Shown: piece after piece, positions 11,478 through 22,930 of the stretch
How positions within the stretch are numbered: position 1 is the stretch's first letter
Layout: each line of letters begins with the position of its first letter
NCBI RefSeq assembly: GCF_027580225.2
Contig: NC_073339.2
Coordinates: 42,897,501 to 42,961,500, forward strand
Reading direction: 5' to 3'
DNA from: Misgurnus anguillicaudatus
Lineage: Eukaryota > Chordata > Actinopteri > Cypriniformes > Cobitidae
Length of the DNA stretch: 64,000 nt
Notes under the pieces: generated by a model
Told to the model about the DNA's origin: nothing
Database searches by the model: none
The model's input: only the letters and a program-made list of their open reading frames with translations
Translations under genes and position numbers: made by a program

Positions 11478-11807
11478 CTGAACACAAACAATACAGTACA
11501 TGTTACAAAATGGACCCTTATGCACAAATTCTTCCAATAATTGGTCCAGACTCGGGACACAATCAACTTGGGCATAAAGCGGTGGGGACATCTCCCACCC
11601 GCAAATTACATGAGTAGGGCTGAATAATATTTTAAATGTTGGCAGCCTAGGGACAGCAACTTTCAACCCGGTGGCAAGACAACACCAGCCAAAAAAACAG
11701 ACCGGCCCACCAGGGAATTCTCCCGCTCCTCCCAATTGCCAATCCGGACCTTACAGTACTACCAAATGCCATTAGATCATTGGTAAATACAGAAGTCTTG
11801 ATCTTAC

Positions 11808-11921
11808 TTTTTGGGCAGATGTCGGTGCATGGGATGCACATCTTGATGTGATTCTCCTCGACTTCCATCTTGTTGCTCGGACAGGCTCGAACGCACGAGC
11901 TGTGATCCACCACAAAGTTAT
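11808..11921 (-). CDS. erbb4: erbb4 exon 8 (end of domain II modules)
   Basis: A 114-bp exon with phase 1 at both ends. Joined to the C of exon 7 it reads [20 protein letters not shown], then [18 protein letters not shown]. The VEEN stretch and the [12 protein letters not shown] wording are typical of ERBB4 rather than EGFR. Cys spacing matches the late furin-like modules of domain II. The acceptor is tttggcacag and the donor gtaagatc. It is separated from exon 9 by 330 bp and from exon 7 by a repeat-filled 2.9-kb intron. Confidence 0.95.
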
Positions 11922-12007
11922 CTGTGCCAAAAACATCAGAGAAGTTTTTTGATAACACTTTACAACAAGTTGAATTCAAAGTGAACAATTTTGTTTTTCA
12001 GCATTTC

Positions 12008-13184
12008 TTAAAGGGACACTCCACTTTTTTTGAAAATATGCTCATTTTCCAGCTCCCCTAGAGTTAAACATTTGATTCTTACCGTTTTGGAATCACTTCA
12101 GCCGATCTCCGGGTTTGGCGTTAGCACTTTTAGCATAGCTTAGCACAATCCATTGAATCTGATTAGACCATAGACTGTAAAAAAAGATGGACGACGCCTG
12201 TTCACTCTCTTCCATTGGTGAAAAGTGAAGCCGCCAGTTGCCCGATATGGCGCTGACATCTTGGGTCTTGAGTCTGCGCAATAGCGATTTCGGGACCAGT
12301 CATGCGCAGTAGTGAGCAGGAAGGGAAGGCGCGAAGTCAAAACCCCGCCCTCGCTCTCGTAGAATGCGCATATCACACGATATCACAGCTGTCACTCATG
12401 ACGTGACACCACCGTTTTTATATTATTAAATAACTAACTAAACACAAACCTATTTTAAAAACAAACATTTGAATTTACATCAGCGTGATAAAAACTACAG
12501 TAAATGACAGAAACCAGCTTCGGAAAAAAGATAATTGAAGTGTAATTAATTTTTTTAGTTGGTCTCAAGTCCCATTGAATAACATGGGGAGGCGGGCTTT
12601 ATGACCTATACTGGGACCGGTCACTGGGGGGCGATCGAGACGTTTTGGCTTCACTTTTCAGGGCTTGTGCGGCACGCTTGGATTAGACCATTAGCATCAC
12701 GCTTAAAAAAAATAACCAAAGAGTTTCGATATTTTTCCTATTTAAAACTTGACTCTTCTGTAGTTACATTGTGTACCAAAACCGACGGAAAATTATGAAG
12801 TGTGATTTTCTAGGCCAATATGGCTAAGAACTATACTCTCATTCTGGCGTAATAATCAAGGACTTTGCTCCATGTTACGACAGCAAAGTTCTTGATTTTT
12901 ATGCCGTAATGAGAGTATAGTTCTTAGGTATATCTGCCTAGAAAATCACGACTTTTAATTTTCCGTCGGTCTTACAATGTAACTGAAGAGTCAAGTTTTA
13001 AATAGGAAAAATATCGAAACTCTTTGGTTATTTTTTTAAAGCGATGCTAATGGTCTGATCAGATTCAGTGGATTGTGCTGAGCTGTGCTAAAAGTGTTAG
13101 CGTCAGACCCGGAGATCGGCTGAATGGATTCCAAAAAAGGTAAAATCAAATGTTTAACTCTAGGGGAGCTGGAAATTGCTTTAA
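12008..13184. mobile_element. long palindromic (fold-back) element, interrupted
   Basis: It starts TTAAAGGGACACTCCACTTT. The left arm (12009-12170 and 12690-12860) is the inverse of the right arm (12875-13184): AGCTCCCCTAGAGTTAAACA against TGTTTAACTCTAGGGGAGCT, and AAAGAGTTTCGATATTTTTC against its inverse. The right end stops early, at GGAGCTGGAAATTGC then TTTAA, so the outer 25 or so bases are missing. The left arm is split by the 510-bp insertion at 12171-12680. Confidence 0.85.
12171..12680. mobile_element. unclassified insertion with 10-bp target duplication
   Basis: Bounded by perfect copies of GATTAGACCA (12161-12170 and 12681-12690); the second copy is absent from the opposite arm of the host palindrome, which confirms insertion. 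It begins TAGACTGTAAAAAAAGATGG and ends GGCACGCTTG, without clear inverted ends. GC-richer than its surroundings. A partial relative lies at about 20930-21260 (GGCGGGGTTTATGACTTGTA). Confidence 0.75.
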
Positions 13185-13510
13185 ATGTTAGTTAATGACA
13201 ATACAATTGTTCATGTTAGTTCATTGTGCATTAAGTAATGTTAACTGTTACAACTTTTGGCGTTATAAGTGTATTGGTAAATGCTGAAATTAACATAAAC
13301 TAAGATTAATAAACAATGTAGAAGTATTATTCATTGGAAGTTGTTAGCTAATGCATATAGCCAATGCATTATTTGGACTTGTGTCATGTTTGCACATCCA
13401 TACTCATACATTTAAACTTCACACTGCTGCCATACAGATAATTATCTGCATAAATCAAGATTATATGTGACCATTGACCACAAAACCAGTCATAAGAGTC
13501 AATTTGGTTC
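13185..13510. repeat. generic teleost repeats (TTAGTTCATGTTA and CAAAACCAGTCATAAG blocks)
   Basis: 13185-13390 resembles 2395-2600. 13465-13510 holds GACCACAAAACCAGTCATAA, also found at 51900. No coding content. Confidence 0.55.
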
Positions 13511-13850
13511 ACTGTGTAACTTATAGGCGGATCTCTTGAAAGAAATGCAATATAATATACATAACTACATGATCAGTGGTGTAAAAAAGTCCTTACATAA
13601 TGAACAGTATTGATTTTATTACATTAGAATAAGCCATTTTTATCTACATACACTCTGGGCCCCCTTAGATGGAAGTCGTTATCATGTTTCTACAGTAGCC
13701 CTTAACGGACAAACTGCTCTACAGAGCACATTTCGTCCCTACGTTGTCTCAGACGACGATGTGCTTGTCCTGTGGCGGCTATCATATGCGTTTTGAAATC
13801 GAGGGGTGAGCTGTTGGTTGCAATTTGCAATCTCACCACTAGATGCAATT
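13510..13850 (-). mobile_element. MITE, CAGCATCTAGTGG family, copy 1
   Basis: The minus strand shares GCATCTAGTGGTGAGATTGC, CTCACCCCTCG, GAGACAACGTAG and GGAAGTC wording with copies at 16498-16865 and 48165-48422. The outer end CACTGTGTAAC is retained; the other end is truncated at GCATCTAGTGG. Confidence 0.8.
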
Positions 13851-14400
13851 TATTTTAGCTACCTTTAAACAAAAGTTTTTTGTTTTGTTTTGCTTTTCTA
13901 ATTTTTTTGTAGCTTAAATTAATTAATTGCAACCACTTACCTTTAAAAATTGAGCAAATTTAATGAATATTTTTTTCTGTGTATATTGTCGACTAAACAG
14001 CTCTTAAAACTATTTATGACACAGAAAGAATAATATTTCGAATATTGTGCAAGTTTTAAGCTTCATTGCCGTTGACGCGAAATGCATTCTGGGAAACTTG
14101 GCTGTCATAAGTCCGCACAAGTCACTACTGGATGCATCCTCGATAAAATAGGTGGATTAAGAACACATCTGGGGATGTTATGTGAACTTGGCTTGATGCG
14201 AATTTGGAATTGGAACAGTACTTGGACCGAGACTGATGACGTTTCACAAGTCCACAAGAACACAAGTACAGACAAGAACGCATATTGAGAAACGGCCTAA
14301 TATACCCATGTGACCTATATGGTCCCGGGTCATATATCCGGTCCACACTATATTTACATTCCACCTACTTTATACTCTTGTATATACATATATATTTTGC

Positions 14401-14714
14401 TTAAAGGGATACTTCACCGATTTAGCATTCAGCTTTGTATCTGTAGAAACCCGGCAGTATTACTGAATGACCATGTTTCCCTCCATCATTTCCCCCTGAG
14501 AGGAGAGATATCTGCATTTTGGTTCTGCAAAAAAGTCCTCCGATGATGCAAAAATCGTCATATTACATCATCGGAGGACTTTTTTTGCAGAACCAAAATG
14601 CAGATATCTCTCCTCTCAGGGGGAAATGAGGGAGGGAAACATGGTCATTCAGTAATACTGCCGGGTTTCTACAGATACAAAGCTGAATGCTAAATCGGTG
14701 AAGTATCCCTTTAA
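14401..14714. mobile_element. near-perfect fold-back MITE (hairpin of about 150-bp arms)
   Basis: TTAAAGGGATACTTCACCGA at the left and its exact inverse at the right. The two arms are complementary almost throughout (CTGAGAGGAGAGATATCTGC against its inverse), with a loop near 14545-14570. It is 314 bp including TTAA at both ends, and lies about 100 bp downstream of the exon 7 donor in the gene sense. Confidence 0.92.
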
Positions 14715-14812
14715 TTCACTTTTATGTGAAGAAAATAAAAAGACAGTACATAAAGTTAACCCTTTCTGTGATCTGCTCCTGTTTTATTTTTACTTTGAAT
14801 AACCTGACTTAC

Positions 14813-14954
14813 GTGGGCATTTTTTGACGCAGAAGGCTCCGTATGTGTATTTGGCTTTAGGATTGTGCTCAAGCTGGAAGGTTGTTGGATTGTAGACGAA
14901 TGGTTGAGGACATTGTGTCACACAGGCTCCACTGTCATTGAAGTTCGTACACGC
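14813..14954 (-). CDS. erbb4: erbb4 exon 7 (domain II with dimerisation arm)
   Basis: A 142-bp exon of 47 codons plus one base. It begins [17 protein letters not shown] and contains [11 protein letters not shown] followed by [15 protein letters not shown]. By homology to EGFR structures, the YNPTT-to-YTYG hairpin is the dimerisation arm that reaches across to the partner receptor when ligand opens the ectodomain. NDS is a potential N-glycosylation sequon. The acceptor is ttgttgtcag and the donor gtaagtcagg. A 314-bp near-perfect fold-back element lies about 100 bp downstream of this donor in the transcript sense. Confidence 0.96.
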
Positions 14955-15063
14955 CTGACAACAAACAAAAAACATGTAAGCACATGCTAGATCATCAATT
15001 AATCAATAATGAAAAGAAACATTCCAAGACATCAAAGAGATCAAACATAACATAGTGACATAC

Positions 15064-15182
15064 GAAGCAGTCTGTGTCTTTGGGTCCGAAGCAGCCACCT
15101 GCACACTCGCGATGACAACAGTTACTGACGTACGGCCCGAAACATCGTCCATCACACTGTTCTGCACAGACCGTCTTTGTTA
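15064..15182 (-). CDS. erbb4: erbb4 exon 6 (Cys-rich domain II)
   Basis: A 119-bp exon: two bases that complete a Leu codon with exon 5, then 39 codons. The peptide includes [31 protein letters not shown] and KDTDCF. The regular disulphide-module spacing and the [10 protein letters not shown] motif are diagnostic of ERBB domain II. The acceptor is gcgattacag; the donor gtatgt follows the TTC codon, so the exon ends in phase 0. Two small differences from the commonest vertebrate wording are visible (Phe before GPYV, Phe in GGCFGP). Only 109 bp separate it from exon 7. Confidence 0.96.
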
Positions 15183-15637
15183 CTGTAATCGCAAAGAAGA
15201 CCCTCAGCAAAGTTGTAGAGTTTGTATAACTTCACTTTTCTGTAAATATGTCACCAGGACAAAGCAAACCCCCCTAATCTATTATTTGTCAGACAAACTC
15301 TACCACCCCCCAATCATCTTTGACGCTCTATGGAGCTGCATCCTCTTTAATTTTACTAAATTACATGGCGAAACCTGAACCTGCCATCTCCTCTCCCTCC
15401 CACCCTTTGTATCCGTCGCCCACTCATGAGTGCATCATCACAGGTTGTGTCAAAACGTTTCAGAAGGGACCACCAAAGATCTATCAGTCTTAGGTTCAGA
15501 ATACTTTGTGGCCTGGTATTGACAAAACAATACATTTATTATGTTACAGTTTTATCATCGCTGCAAGTAAACATAATTCGTCTGTGCATACTGTAAACCA
15601 AATCAGAGAGATAATAAATGAAGTTTTAAATACTCAC

Positions 15638-15703
15638 AGCTTTGGCACTGGTCCTCCTGTGGTCCCCAACAGCGACCGTTACAGGACCGATGGCATCTTC
15701 TGC
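15638..15703 (-). CDS. erbb4: erbb4 exon 5 (Cys-rich domain II, first module)
   Basis: A 66-bp micro-exon with phase 1 at both ends. With the T from exon 4 it encodes CRRCHRSCNGRCWGP followed by QEDQCQS. It contains five cysteines, counting the split codon, in the spacing of the first furin-like Cys-rich module of ERBB receptors. The acceptor is tattttacag and the donor gtgagtat. The CWGP motif is a family signature. It is too short to be found by open-frame length and was recognised from phase, length and Cys pattern. Confidence 0.95.
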
Positions 15704-16220
15704 CTGTAAAATACACGTCAATGTTCAACTTAAACATCAACACTGTGTTTTTGTTATTTACTCCTGGTAATAATATAACAAGACAACGTTCCCACGCAGC
15801 AGATTGAATTTAATTGACTGTTTTGTAATTACTGTGTGAGCAAATCACTTCAGTTACAAGTGATTTTACTGAATAATCTTTACAGTAATTGTTCAATCGG
15901 CAGAAATGTGTCATTGGATACAACAAGCCCTCAACATCATACAGACACAATTCAGAAAACTTTGATAAGAAAAAGAAAATATTCAGCAATCAAACAGATT
16001 TTATTTATTTAGCATTGGTTAATCTAGTAACACTTTGGGTGTGCAGTATAGCCAATATCTGTATCTGCAATCTCAAAATTATTTGTATTCATTTTGATAA
16101 AACCAGAAGTGGGTGGGACTTAAACAGGATGTTTACAAATATTCACAAAAAGCCTGTTTTAATTTTTTATTAAACTAATATGAATGTAAAACTCAAAAAT
16201 CACATATATATAAATATTTA

Positions 16221-16424
16221 CATTGTAAAAAAAATTCTGTAGAAATTACAGTATTACTGGGTATTACTGGCAGCTGGTTACCAGTAAGTTACTGTAGATT
16301 TTACATTTATGTTATTTACTGGCAACAGTTTGTTCAAAGTTAAATGAACATGAAATCTTCCAAAGTATCTTCTACAGTAAGTTACTGGCAACAACTGCAT
16401 AATTACAGCAATTTTTAAACAATG
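16221..16424. mobile_element. CACTGTAAAAA-type MITE, truncated copy
   Basis: Begins CATTGTAAAAAAAATTCTGT and shares ACTGGCAACAGTTTGTTCAA with the fuller element at 41517-41935. Ends TTTTTAAACAATG. Confidence 0.65.
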
Positions 16425-16497
16425 TATAAAAAGCACCAAATGCCAGCACCTAAAATATTTACGTCGTAATCCTATAAATCTGTTTCAAATCTCCAAG

Positions 16498-16865
16498 TTA
16501 AAGGTGCAGCGTGTAAATCTTAGCAGCATCTAGTGGTGCAAACAACGGTTTAGTCCACTGCTCACCCCTCGCTTTTGAAACACATAGAGAAGCTATGGTA
16601 GCCGGCACCGGACAAACATGTCATCGTCGGAGACAACTTAGTAAAAAAGTTTGTCCGTTAAGGGCTTCTGTACAAAAATGGCGGCACAAAATGGCGACTT
16701 CCATGTAAGGGGACCCTCTGTGTATGTATAGGTCTCGTTCTAAAGTAATAAACATATAACGGTTTATTATGAAAGGTCTTTATACACCCCTGATAATATA
16801 GTTTTGTATATTATTTTGCATTTCTGTCAAAAGATCCTTCTAAAAGTTACACACTGCACCTTTAA
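16498..16865 (+). mobile_element. MITE, CAGCATCTAGTGG family, complete copy
   Basis: TTAAAGGTGCAGCGTGTAA at the left and TTACACACTGCACCTTTAA at the right: inverted ends inside TTAA, 368 bp. The interior carries GCAGCATCTAGTGGTGCAAA, GGAGACAACTTAGT and ATGGCGACTTCCATGTAAGG. Confidence 0.88.
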
Positions 16866-17310
16866 GTTTGATTCGTAAGTAAATCGTTTGTTTGAGTTGA
16901 TTTATTTCAGTGAATTGGTGAATTTTATTATTAAAGTCACAATGGCCTTGTACACACTGCAAACTTTCAGGAGTGACAACCACATTTAAATTCGGAAGTG
17001 AATCCCCCAACTGAACGTTCCATGTTCGGAACAAGACTCATTCCCAAAAATGCGATGATTGACGCCTCGCATGCTTATCATTCACAGCTTTGACCAAAAT
17101 ATTATTGCACTGTTATGTTTTGCAATAAACATCCGTCTTGATGTTGTGTGTTGTTTGCATTTATGAGGCTGCTCTACAGAGCCCTGTCTTGCAGTGTTGC
17201 CAGGTCCTCGTCTTTTGTGTACTTGCATACTGTTGTGGTGCTTAACCGTTTATGGCTTTTGGCTCAAGCTTTTGGTGTTATTAAAGTAAGAAGCTGTCGG
17301 TCCCAATACT

Positions 17311-17817
17311 TTAAAGAAAATCTGACTTTTTCCATGTTTAAGTGCTATAATTGGGTTCCCAGTACTTCTATCAACCTAGAAAATGTGAAAAAGATCAACC
17401 CAGTAACTTTTAGTGAACCATTCTCTGCAAGCATGTGAAAAATTAGGTCATTGAAATGTGGCTCTCCTTATGATGTCATAAGGGGATCTTATTATAATAA
17501 TACCGCCATTCATCTGCACTATCCAACCACGGCACTGCCATTTAGTGCAGAGAGAAAGAGAGAGAGAAAAAATAATTGACAGCATAATTGAGTTTGAATT
17601 GCAACAAACCGCCATCATTGTGATCAGTGCATTTCATCCGCTCATTTGCATTTTAAAGGACACACCCAAAACGGCACATTTTTGCTCATACCTACAAAGT
17701 GGCAATTTTAACATGCTATAATAAATTATCTGTATGGTATATTGAGCTAAAACTTCATATATGTGCTCTGGGGACACCAAAGATTTATTTGAAATCTTAA
17801 AAAATGTCCCCTTTTAA
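17311..17817 (-). mobile_element. MITE, GGGGACATATTATG family, second copy
   Basis: Inverse orientation to 6096-6540. Shared blocks include ATCTGCACTATCCAACCAC, CAACAAACCGCCATCATTG, TCATTTGCATTTTAAA and AGTGCTATAATTGGGTTCCC. It ends AATGTCCCCTTTTAA; the opposite end is degraded. It lies in erbb4 intron 4. Confidence 0.8.
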
Positions 17818-18392
17818 GTAAAGCATTTGGATTTATTTCTGTGTATTATTGGAATTTTTCATTTTCGCTGTACTTTTCGTGCAAGATCTGGCAACACTAG
17901 TCAGCAAACGCTTGTGCCTCTCTCATTTTCTGCAGAAGACTTTTTCCCCTACTAGGCATTTATTTTTTTCAAAAGAGAGACCTGTCATGTCCATGCACGT
18001 TTAAATACTTCTTTAACAAATAGTTGTTCAGTTTGGTTATATACACACTATGCAGAGTTTCTGTAAATGCGGTTGTAACTACCTGCATTTTGCATAAGTT
18101 AATTTGGTTGTAGAATGTGGTTTTCAGTCCCGTAAATGTGACGTAACGATTATCTCATTTCTACTGTGGTGACGTATATTCAAGGGAAACGGCTTCTAAA
18201 AATGAGAAACAATGTACGGCAGGACTTGAATTTATCCATCGAGAATTGATTGGATCATTGGAAGTTCAGTCATGTTGATATTTGCTAATCACTGTGATCT
18301 TTTCCCTGGCCCCGCCCTCGCCTCCTGCCATTACTTGTGACCGTAAGTAAAGAGAGATCATTTTGAGGAGGGGAGGAGATTTGCACTTTTGA

Positions 18393-18476
18393 TTAAAGAT
18401 TATGAGAGCACATAAATAAAAAACAAATAATGAAGTCTTCATTATTTGTTTTTTTATTTTTGTGCTCTTATAATCT
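18393..18476. repeat. AT-rich hairpin, about 40-bp arms
   Basis: AAGATTATGAGAGCACA is followed by an inverse arm ending TGTGCTCTTATAATCTT, around the centre GAAGTCTTC. The stem is near-perfect. It sits about 225 bp downstream of the exon 4 donor in the gene sense. Probably a relic of a fold-back element. Confidence 0.75.
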
Positions 18477-18700
18477 TCATTATGAAGCTCACAAATAAGT
18501 CATGCCACAATATTACAAAAATGTTTTTAATTTGATTGTGACTTTAAGCAGCCTAAATGATTCATAAACCCAAACAAATGATTCACTCACAAATCAGTCA
18601 TAACTTAAATTCAAACCAGCCTGACAGACAAAAGTGTAAATGTGAAGTATCTTTGATTTATCATTGTCTGATTCTAATTCTTCTCATCTCATCTACTCAC

Positions 18701-18835
18701 ATGTGTTTCCACTGCTGTTGGCAGGAACCACCAGAAGTTCAGACCGTGGGTTCTTGATGATGTCATGCCAGTGGATGGTGTCAGCGTGGCACAAGAACTT
18801 GTTCTGATCCACATACACACCTCCATTCAAGATTT
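18701..18835 (-). CDS. erbb4: erbb4 exon 4 (end of domain I, start of Cys-rich domain II)
   Basis: This 135-bp exon has phase 1 at both ends (AA, 44 codons, T). It completes domain I and leads into the Cys-rich region. The first half is strongly ERBB4-like: [15 protein letters not shown], then [14 protein letters not shown]. The second half, around [14 protein letters not shown], is diverged, as expected for the variable loop before the first Cys-rich module; NSS is an N-glycosylation sequon. The acceptor is tctgtacag and the donor gtgagt. The final T joins GC of exon 5 to make Cys. It lies about 3 kb from exon 5 and 12 kb from exon 3, with repeats on both sides. Confidence 0.95.
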
Positions 18836-18841
18836 CTGTAC

Positions 18842-20880
18842 AGTCAGAATATAAACAGAAGCTGAATTAGGAATCATAACCATTTCTGGATAGGTCGGTG
18901 AGAAAACATTTGAGGTCACCTTCGGGATTCTCGTACTGTTATAAAACCAGTTTATGAAATAAGTGTAATGAAAATAATCTCTCTTATAAGAAGAGGATTT
19001 AAGAATGAAAATCACTCCAATCCCAATAAAAGTTAAGCTGCTTAAAAAAGATCAGGCAAGATTATGAATATTTGTGTCCAAACAGATTGAGAACATATGC
19101 GTGTGTGTGGAATAGTTATAATTATCTTCATGGAAGAAAACAGGATTGATAGACACTGCTTTACTTATAAAACTAAAAGACTAATTTTTAGAAAAGGTCC
19201 GGTCTGTTGCTTTAATAAAGAAGACATTTTATACTCTAAAACATCACAAATGTATTGTCTGGTTCTGTCTGGTTTATTAAATAAAACCACAGACATGTTT
19301 TGTTAACATAGTTCAAACTCATTTTGTCTCAAAGAAAAACAAATAGAAATGTTAATGAAGCAAAATTATTACTCAGACTGCCCTTCATGAAGAACTAATG
19401 TAACTAATGAATTAAATGGCTAGACAGTGGTGCAGTCAACCTACCTAATAGATTATGTAAAAGTCTTAGCCTTATAACTATAATACCCTTCAGCCTTAGT
19501 AAAAATCCATTTCATTTGTTTTATTTTTATCTACATTTATGAATTTGGCAGACCCTTTTATCTGAATATTTAAAGCAAATAAAATATTGCAATACGTAAT
19601 TTTTTGTTAAAAAATAAACAAAAAATAGTTACTGAGCAAGGACATAAAAAGATTATAATAATGATTTATAATTTGAGCTGTCAGGTTGGATTTTGTGAGA
19701 AATGACAGATGTTTTTCAACAAGCGAAACAACCTGCAATTTAATGTTTCAAACAAAGATGGCGATATAGAGTGAAAATTACAGATTTCAGTTGAAGGGCA
19801 CCTATTTCATTGCTAAAAAACAACGTTATTTTGTGTATTTAGTATAATACAATGTGTTCACGTGGTTTATGGGTCGAAAAACACATTATTTTCCACATAC
19901 AATACATTTTTGTAGCTCAAGATATACTGCTTTCGTCAAGTATACAAAGTAACATTTGTAAAAATTAGTCATTTCAATTAATTCACTGATTGATAACCTT
20001 TACATTGCCATTAAAGTGAACTTACTAAACCTAAACACAAGAGCCTGATAAAAAAATGCTTGTTTACAAGAAAACATGTTAGATGCACTTAGAGGGTTTT
20101 GCATCTAAAATATTCAAGTGCAGATATCAAATACTTGCAAGCTTGGCGAATTTATAAAGTATTTTTATTTTGTTTTAAATTACAATGGATTATAAATTGA
20201 ATTGCATTTGCAGATTTAAAAACTCCATAGTGGATCTTTGGCTAATGAGAAACAGGTTTATGGGCTGATCATTTAATTCACCAAGCTATTTCAACATGTT
20301 TGCACACCGTCAGTAAAAAAACTGAGTCTTATTCACAAACCGCCCAGCTTCTGGCCCTGATCCTGTTTAATCTCACTGCACTGGTCAATGGGGATATTTT
20401 AAGACAGAAATTGACCAGCTTGGCAAGATTAATGGCCAAAAGTTTAACAGTTATTTCCAAGATGTTTCAACTTGACAATGTTTTACTTGCTTTTAGTTAA
20501 GGATTGACAGTCTCTTTCAACACTCGCAAGGCAATGACAGTTTGATGGAAAGGTCAACAATGTGATTGAAGCAACATACATTTTTAAAAAGTCACTTTTG
20601 ACTTTCACAGCTGGAAACTCATGATCCTTTACACATGATTTGCAAGAACAAGAAATGTCATACATTTAAATGAGAATGATAAATAACTATAAGATATTAC
20701 GAGCGATTGAGTGCCTTTGATGTCAAATTAATTGTAAAAAAAGGAGTAAACATTTATATTTTAAAGTCATCTGAAAGTAAACAACTAATTGCAGCCATTG
20801 TCAGCAGAAACTTTAACTTTATTTGTCCATAATTAACTATTTTTAAAAACTATTTTGTATTTTGGTTCTTTTATTTATTA
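18842..20880. other. intron 3, AT-rich sequence with no recognised feature
   Basis: No exon, clear transposon end or array was seen. Short open frames on both strands have no recognisable content. Confidence 0.55.
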
Positions 20881-20929
20881 TTTTAATTTTGTCCACATTT
20901 CTGACTATTGTGAGGCCAATTAGAAAAGT

Positions 20930-21265
20930 AACTGAAGTGCAGAAGGAATCGTCCGTGGAGCCAGAGGCGGCCGCCGCGGTATCAAACTTCCGCCCAAACG
21001 CTCGCGCAACCATCAACCACGCCAATCATAACGACACGCACGCATGATATCAGCATGATAACAACTACTTGAAAGGACCAAAACCATCTTTCGGAAACTT
21101 TTATTGGAAGTGTAAATATTTTTTTATTTAGAGCAGCGTCCCATTCGTTTTAACGGAGAGGGCGGGGTTTATGACTTGTACTGCAGCCAGCCACCGGGGG
21201 GTGATCAAAGAGCCAGAGGCTTCACTTTTCAAGGCTTATGAGGCACACCCGTATAAATATGGAGA
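20930..21265. repeat. degenerate copy related to the 12171-12680 insertion
   Basis: GGCGGGGTTTATGACTTGTA and GAGGCTTCACTTTTCAAGGC match the right half of that insertion. The left part holds a GC-rich block (GGCGGCCGCCGCGG near 20968) unlike the surrounding AT-rich DNA. Confidence 0.55.
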
Positions 21266-21307
21266 GAAATTAATGTGCAATACGTTTTGACCGCAACCAT
21301 GCACTCT

Positions 21308-21595
21308 TAGGCCTAGTCCACATGGACACAGGACTTTTTCCTCCAAAAAATCCCGTCCAAAAAGATATCTCTGCCCTCATGAAAAAGCAAAAACACGGTA
21401 ACAAGTGCTGTCAAGAGCATGCCACACCAGCAGGCGGTGATAAAACCCAAATCGTAAAGCCACCTTGGCCAATTAGAAGCCTAACAAAAGTCATAACCCC
21501 CCCCCCCGGGGTTTTACTGTCTACAAGACAACACTGCAACCGGCGTATAAAAGTCACGGTTGTAAAAATACCCGTGTCCGTGTAGACTAGGCCTT
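21308..21595. mobile_element. MITE with TTAGGCCTAGTC ends
   Basis: Left TTAGGCCTAGTCCACATGGA and right GTGTAGACTAGGCCTTA are inverted. About 288 bp, with a C-run and GGGGTTTT in the middle. No coding content. Confidence 0.75.
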
Positions 21596-21599
21596 AAAA

Positions 21600-22220
21600 T
21601 GGCTGGGATATTTTTAATCCATGCTGGGTAAATATTGGACAGAACACACTGCTCAGTTAAAAATGACCCAATGTTGGGTTGTTGTTATGCAACCATGGGT
21701 TTTAACTCCTTCCCCACCAATAAATCGTCAATTAAGAGAAAACACCAATGACGAGTTTTTCCTGCAATCTGTATTTATCTACCAGGTGGCGCTCTTACCC
21801 AAATTATAAAATCTGGAAGTATTTCCTTAGGGCAAGCAGTTCAAACTATGTGTTTTGATTATTGCCCTGTATCTGATCTCTATTAAAAGTCTTTCACAAA
21901 AACACAATTATCTAAAATGTGTTATTTTTGAAGAAATGTACCCATAGTTGAGAGGTGATAAAAGAGAACAAATAAAGGTAGGATGAATTTTTTTTTTTTT
22001 TTTTTGAAAGCAGAGGGTCTGTTCTTTTATTTAATATATTGTATGTTTATATATTTAAAGAACAACATTTTCTGGAGGGCATTAAACTTTGGTGCTGGCT
22101 GGCACCTTTAAAAGAGTTAATAACCCAGAATTTGGTCAATTTTAACCCAGCGCTGTGTTGTGTCTAATATTTACCCAGACTGAGTTAAAAATAACCCAGA
22201 CATTTGTTAAGTGTGCAGAT
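21600..22220. mobile_element. AACCCAG-repeat element, split by a TTAA MITE
   Basis: Flanks on both sides of the MITE at 21702-22120 hold ATGCTGGGT, ACCCAATGTTGGGTT, TAACCCAG and TTACCCAGACTGAGTT, the wording of a small palindromic MITE also seen at about 29842-29955. The insertion point is a TTAA within a GTTTTAACCCAG-like context. Confidence 0.65.
21702..22120 (+). mobile_element. TTAA-flanked MITE, family copy C
   Basis: TTAA CTCCTTCCCCACC at the left and AAAGAG TTAA at the right, with internal CACCAGG-like wording (ACCAGGTGGCGCTCTTACCC), a poly-T tract and GGCATTAAACTTTGGTG shared with copies A, B, D and E. The right inverted end is shortened. Confidence 0.8.
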
Positions 22221-22559
22221 GTCAAGCGGGTTTGGAGAATAAATGAATGGAGTAATGTGCCATTGCCAATTATTGTTTATTAGATAGAAAACGGCAGGAA
22301 AATATTGTTCATTAACGCACAGTTGCAGCATCTGTTAAAATGTCTTATATAATAAAAATATAGCTTTCTTCAAATTTGTCTCAAACACAATCGGGTTTTG
22401 TTAGAGGCGAATTCAATAACAAAACCAAATTAAAACACTTCAAAGCAAAAACTACTTAATAAAGTAAATTAATCCTCATTTCATATGTCTCCGGTCATAT
22501 ATATGACATATATACCGGACTATAACACAATTGTAAAAATCACAAAGGACAGATAATAC

Positions 22560-22930
22560 CTCAAACATTTTAAAGTCCCCTTGAAATCAAAACTGACAAT
22601 ACTGATTTTTAGTGGAATATTGCTGTGTTCATTATAAACAATTTATCCATGCAGTCATCATTACTTTTTTAAAATTCATGTGCCTTCATAAACTTTAATT
22701 AAAATCATTCTCAGATGACATCAGCTTGAAGGCTTGGGCGGGGCATCCGGTAACCCCGCCCCCTCCAACTGTCAGTCTGCTGCGAGATCCATTTCTGAAT
22801 GAAACGCCTACTTTTCTATATCCAATTTATATCCAATCAATTCACAGTGGAAAACACAAGCCATGCCCACTAGTTTCCTCATTTAAATACGTCATAATCG
22901 TGATTGCGACTTTCTGTTCACAGGAATTTT
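22560..22930. repeat. teleost interspersed repeat, one-ended
   Basis: Begins AAAGTCCCCTTGAAATCAAA, a typical MITE edge, and carries GGCTTGGGCGGGGCATCC and GTAACCCCGCCCCCTCC. No matching right end was found. Confidence 0.5.

Noticed and set aside
20960..20985. CpG-island promoter at GGCGGCCGCCGCGG
   Set aside because: The GC-rich run is only about 20 bp long and lies in a degenerate repeat, with no associated exon.
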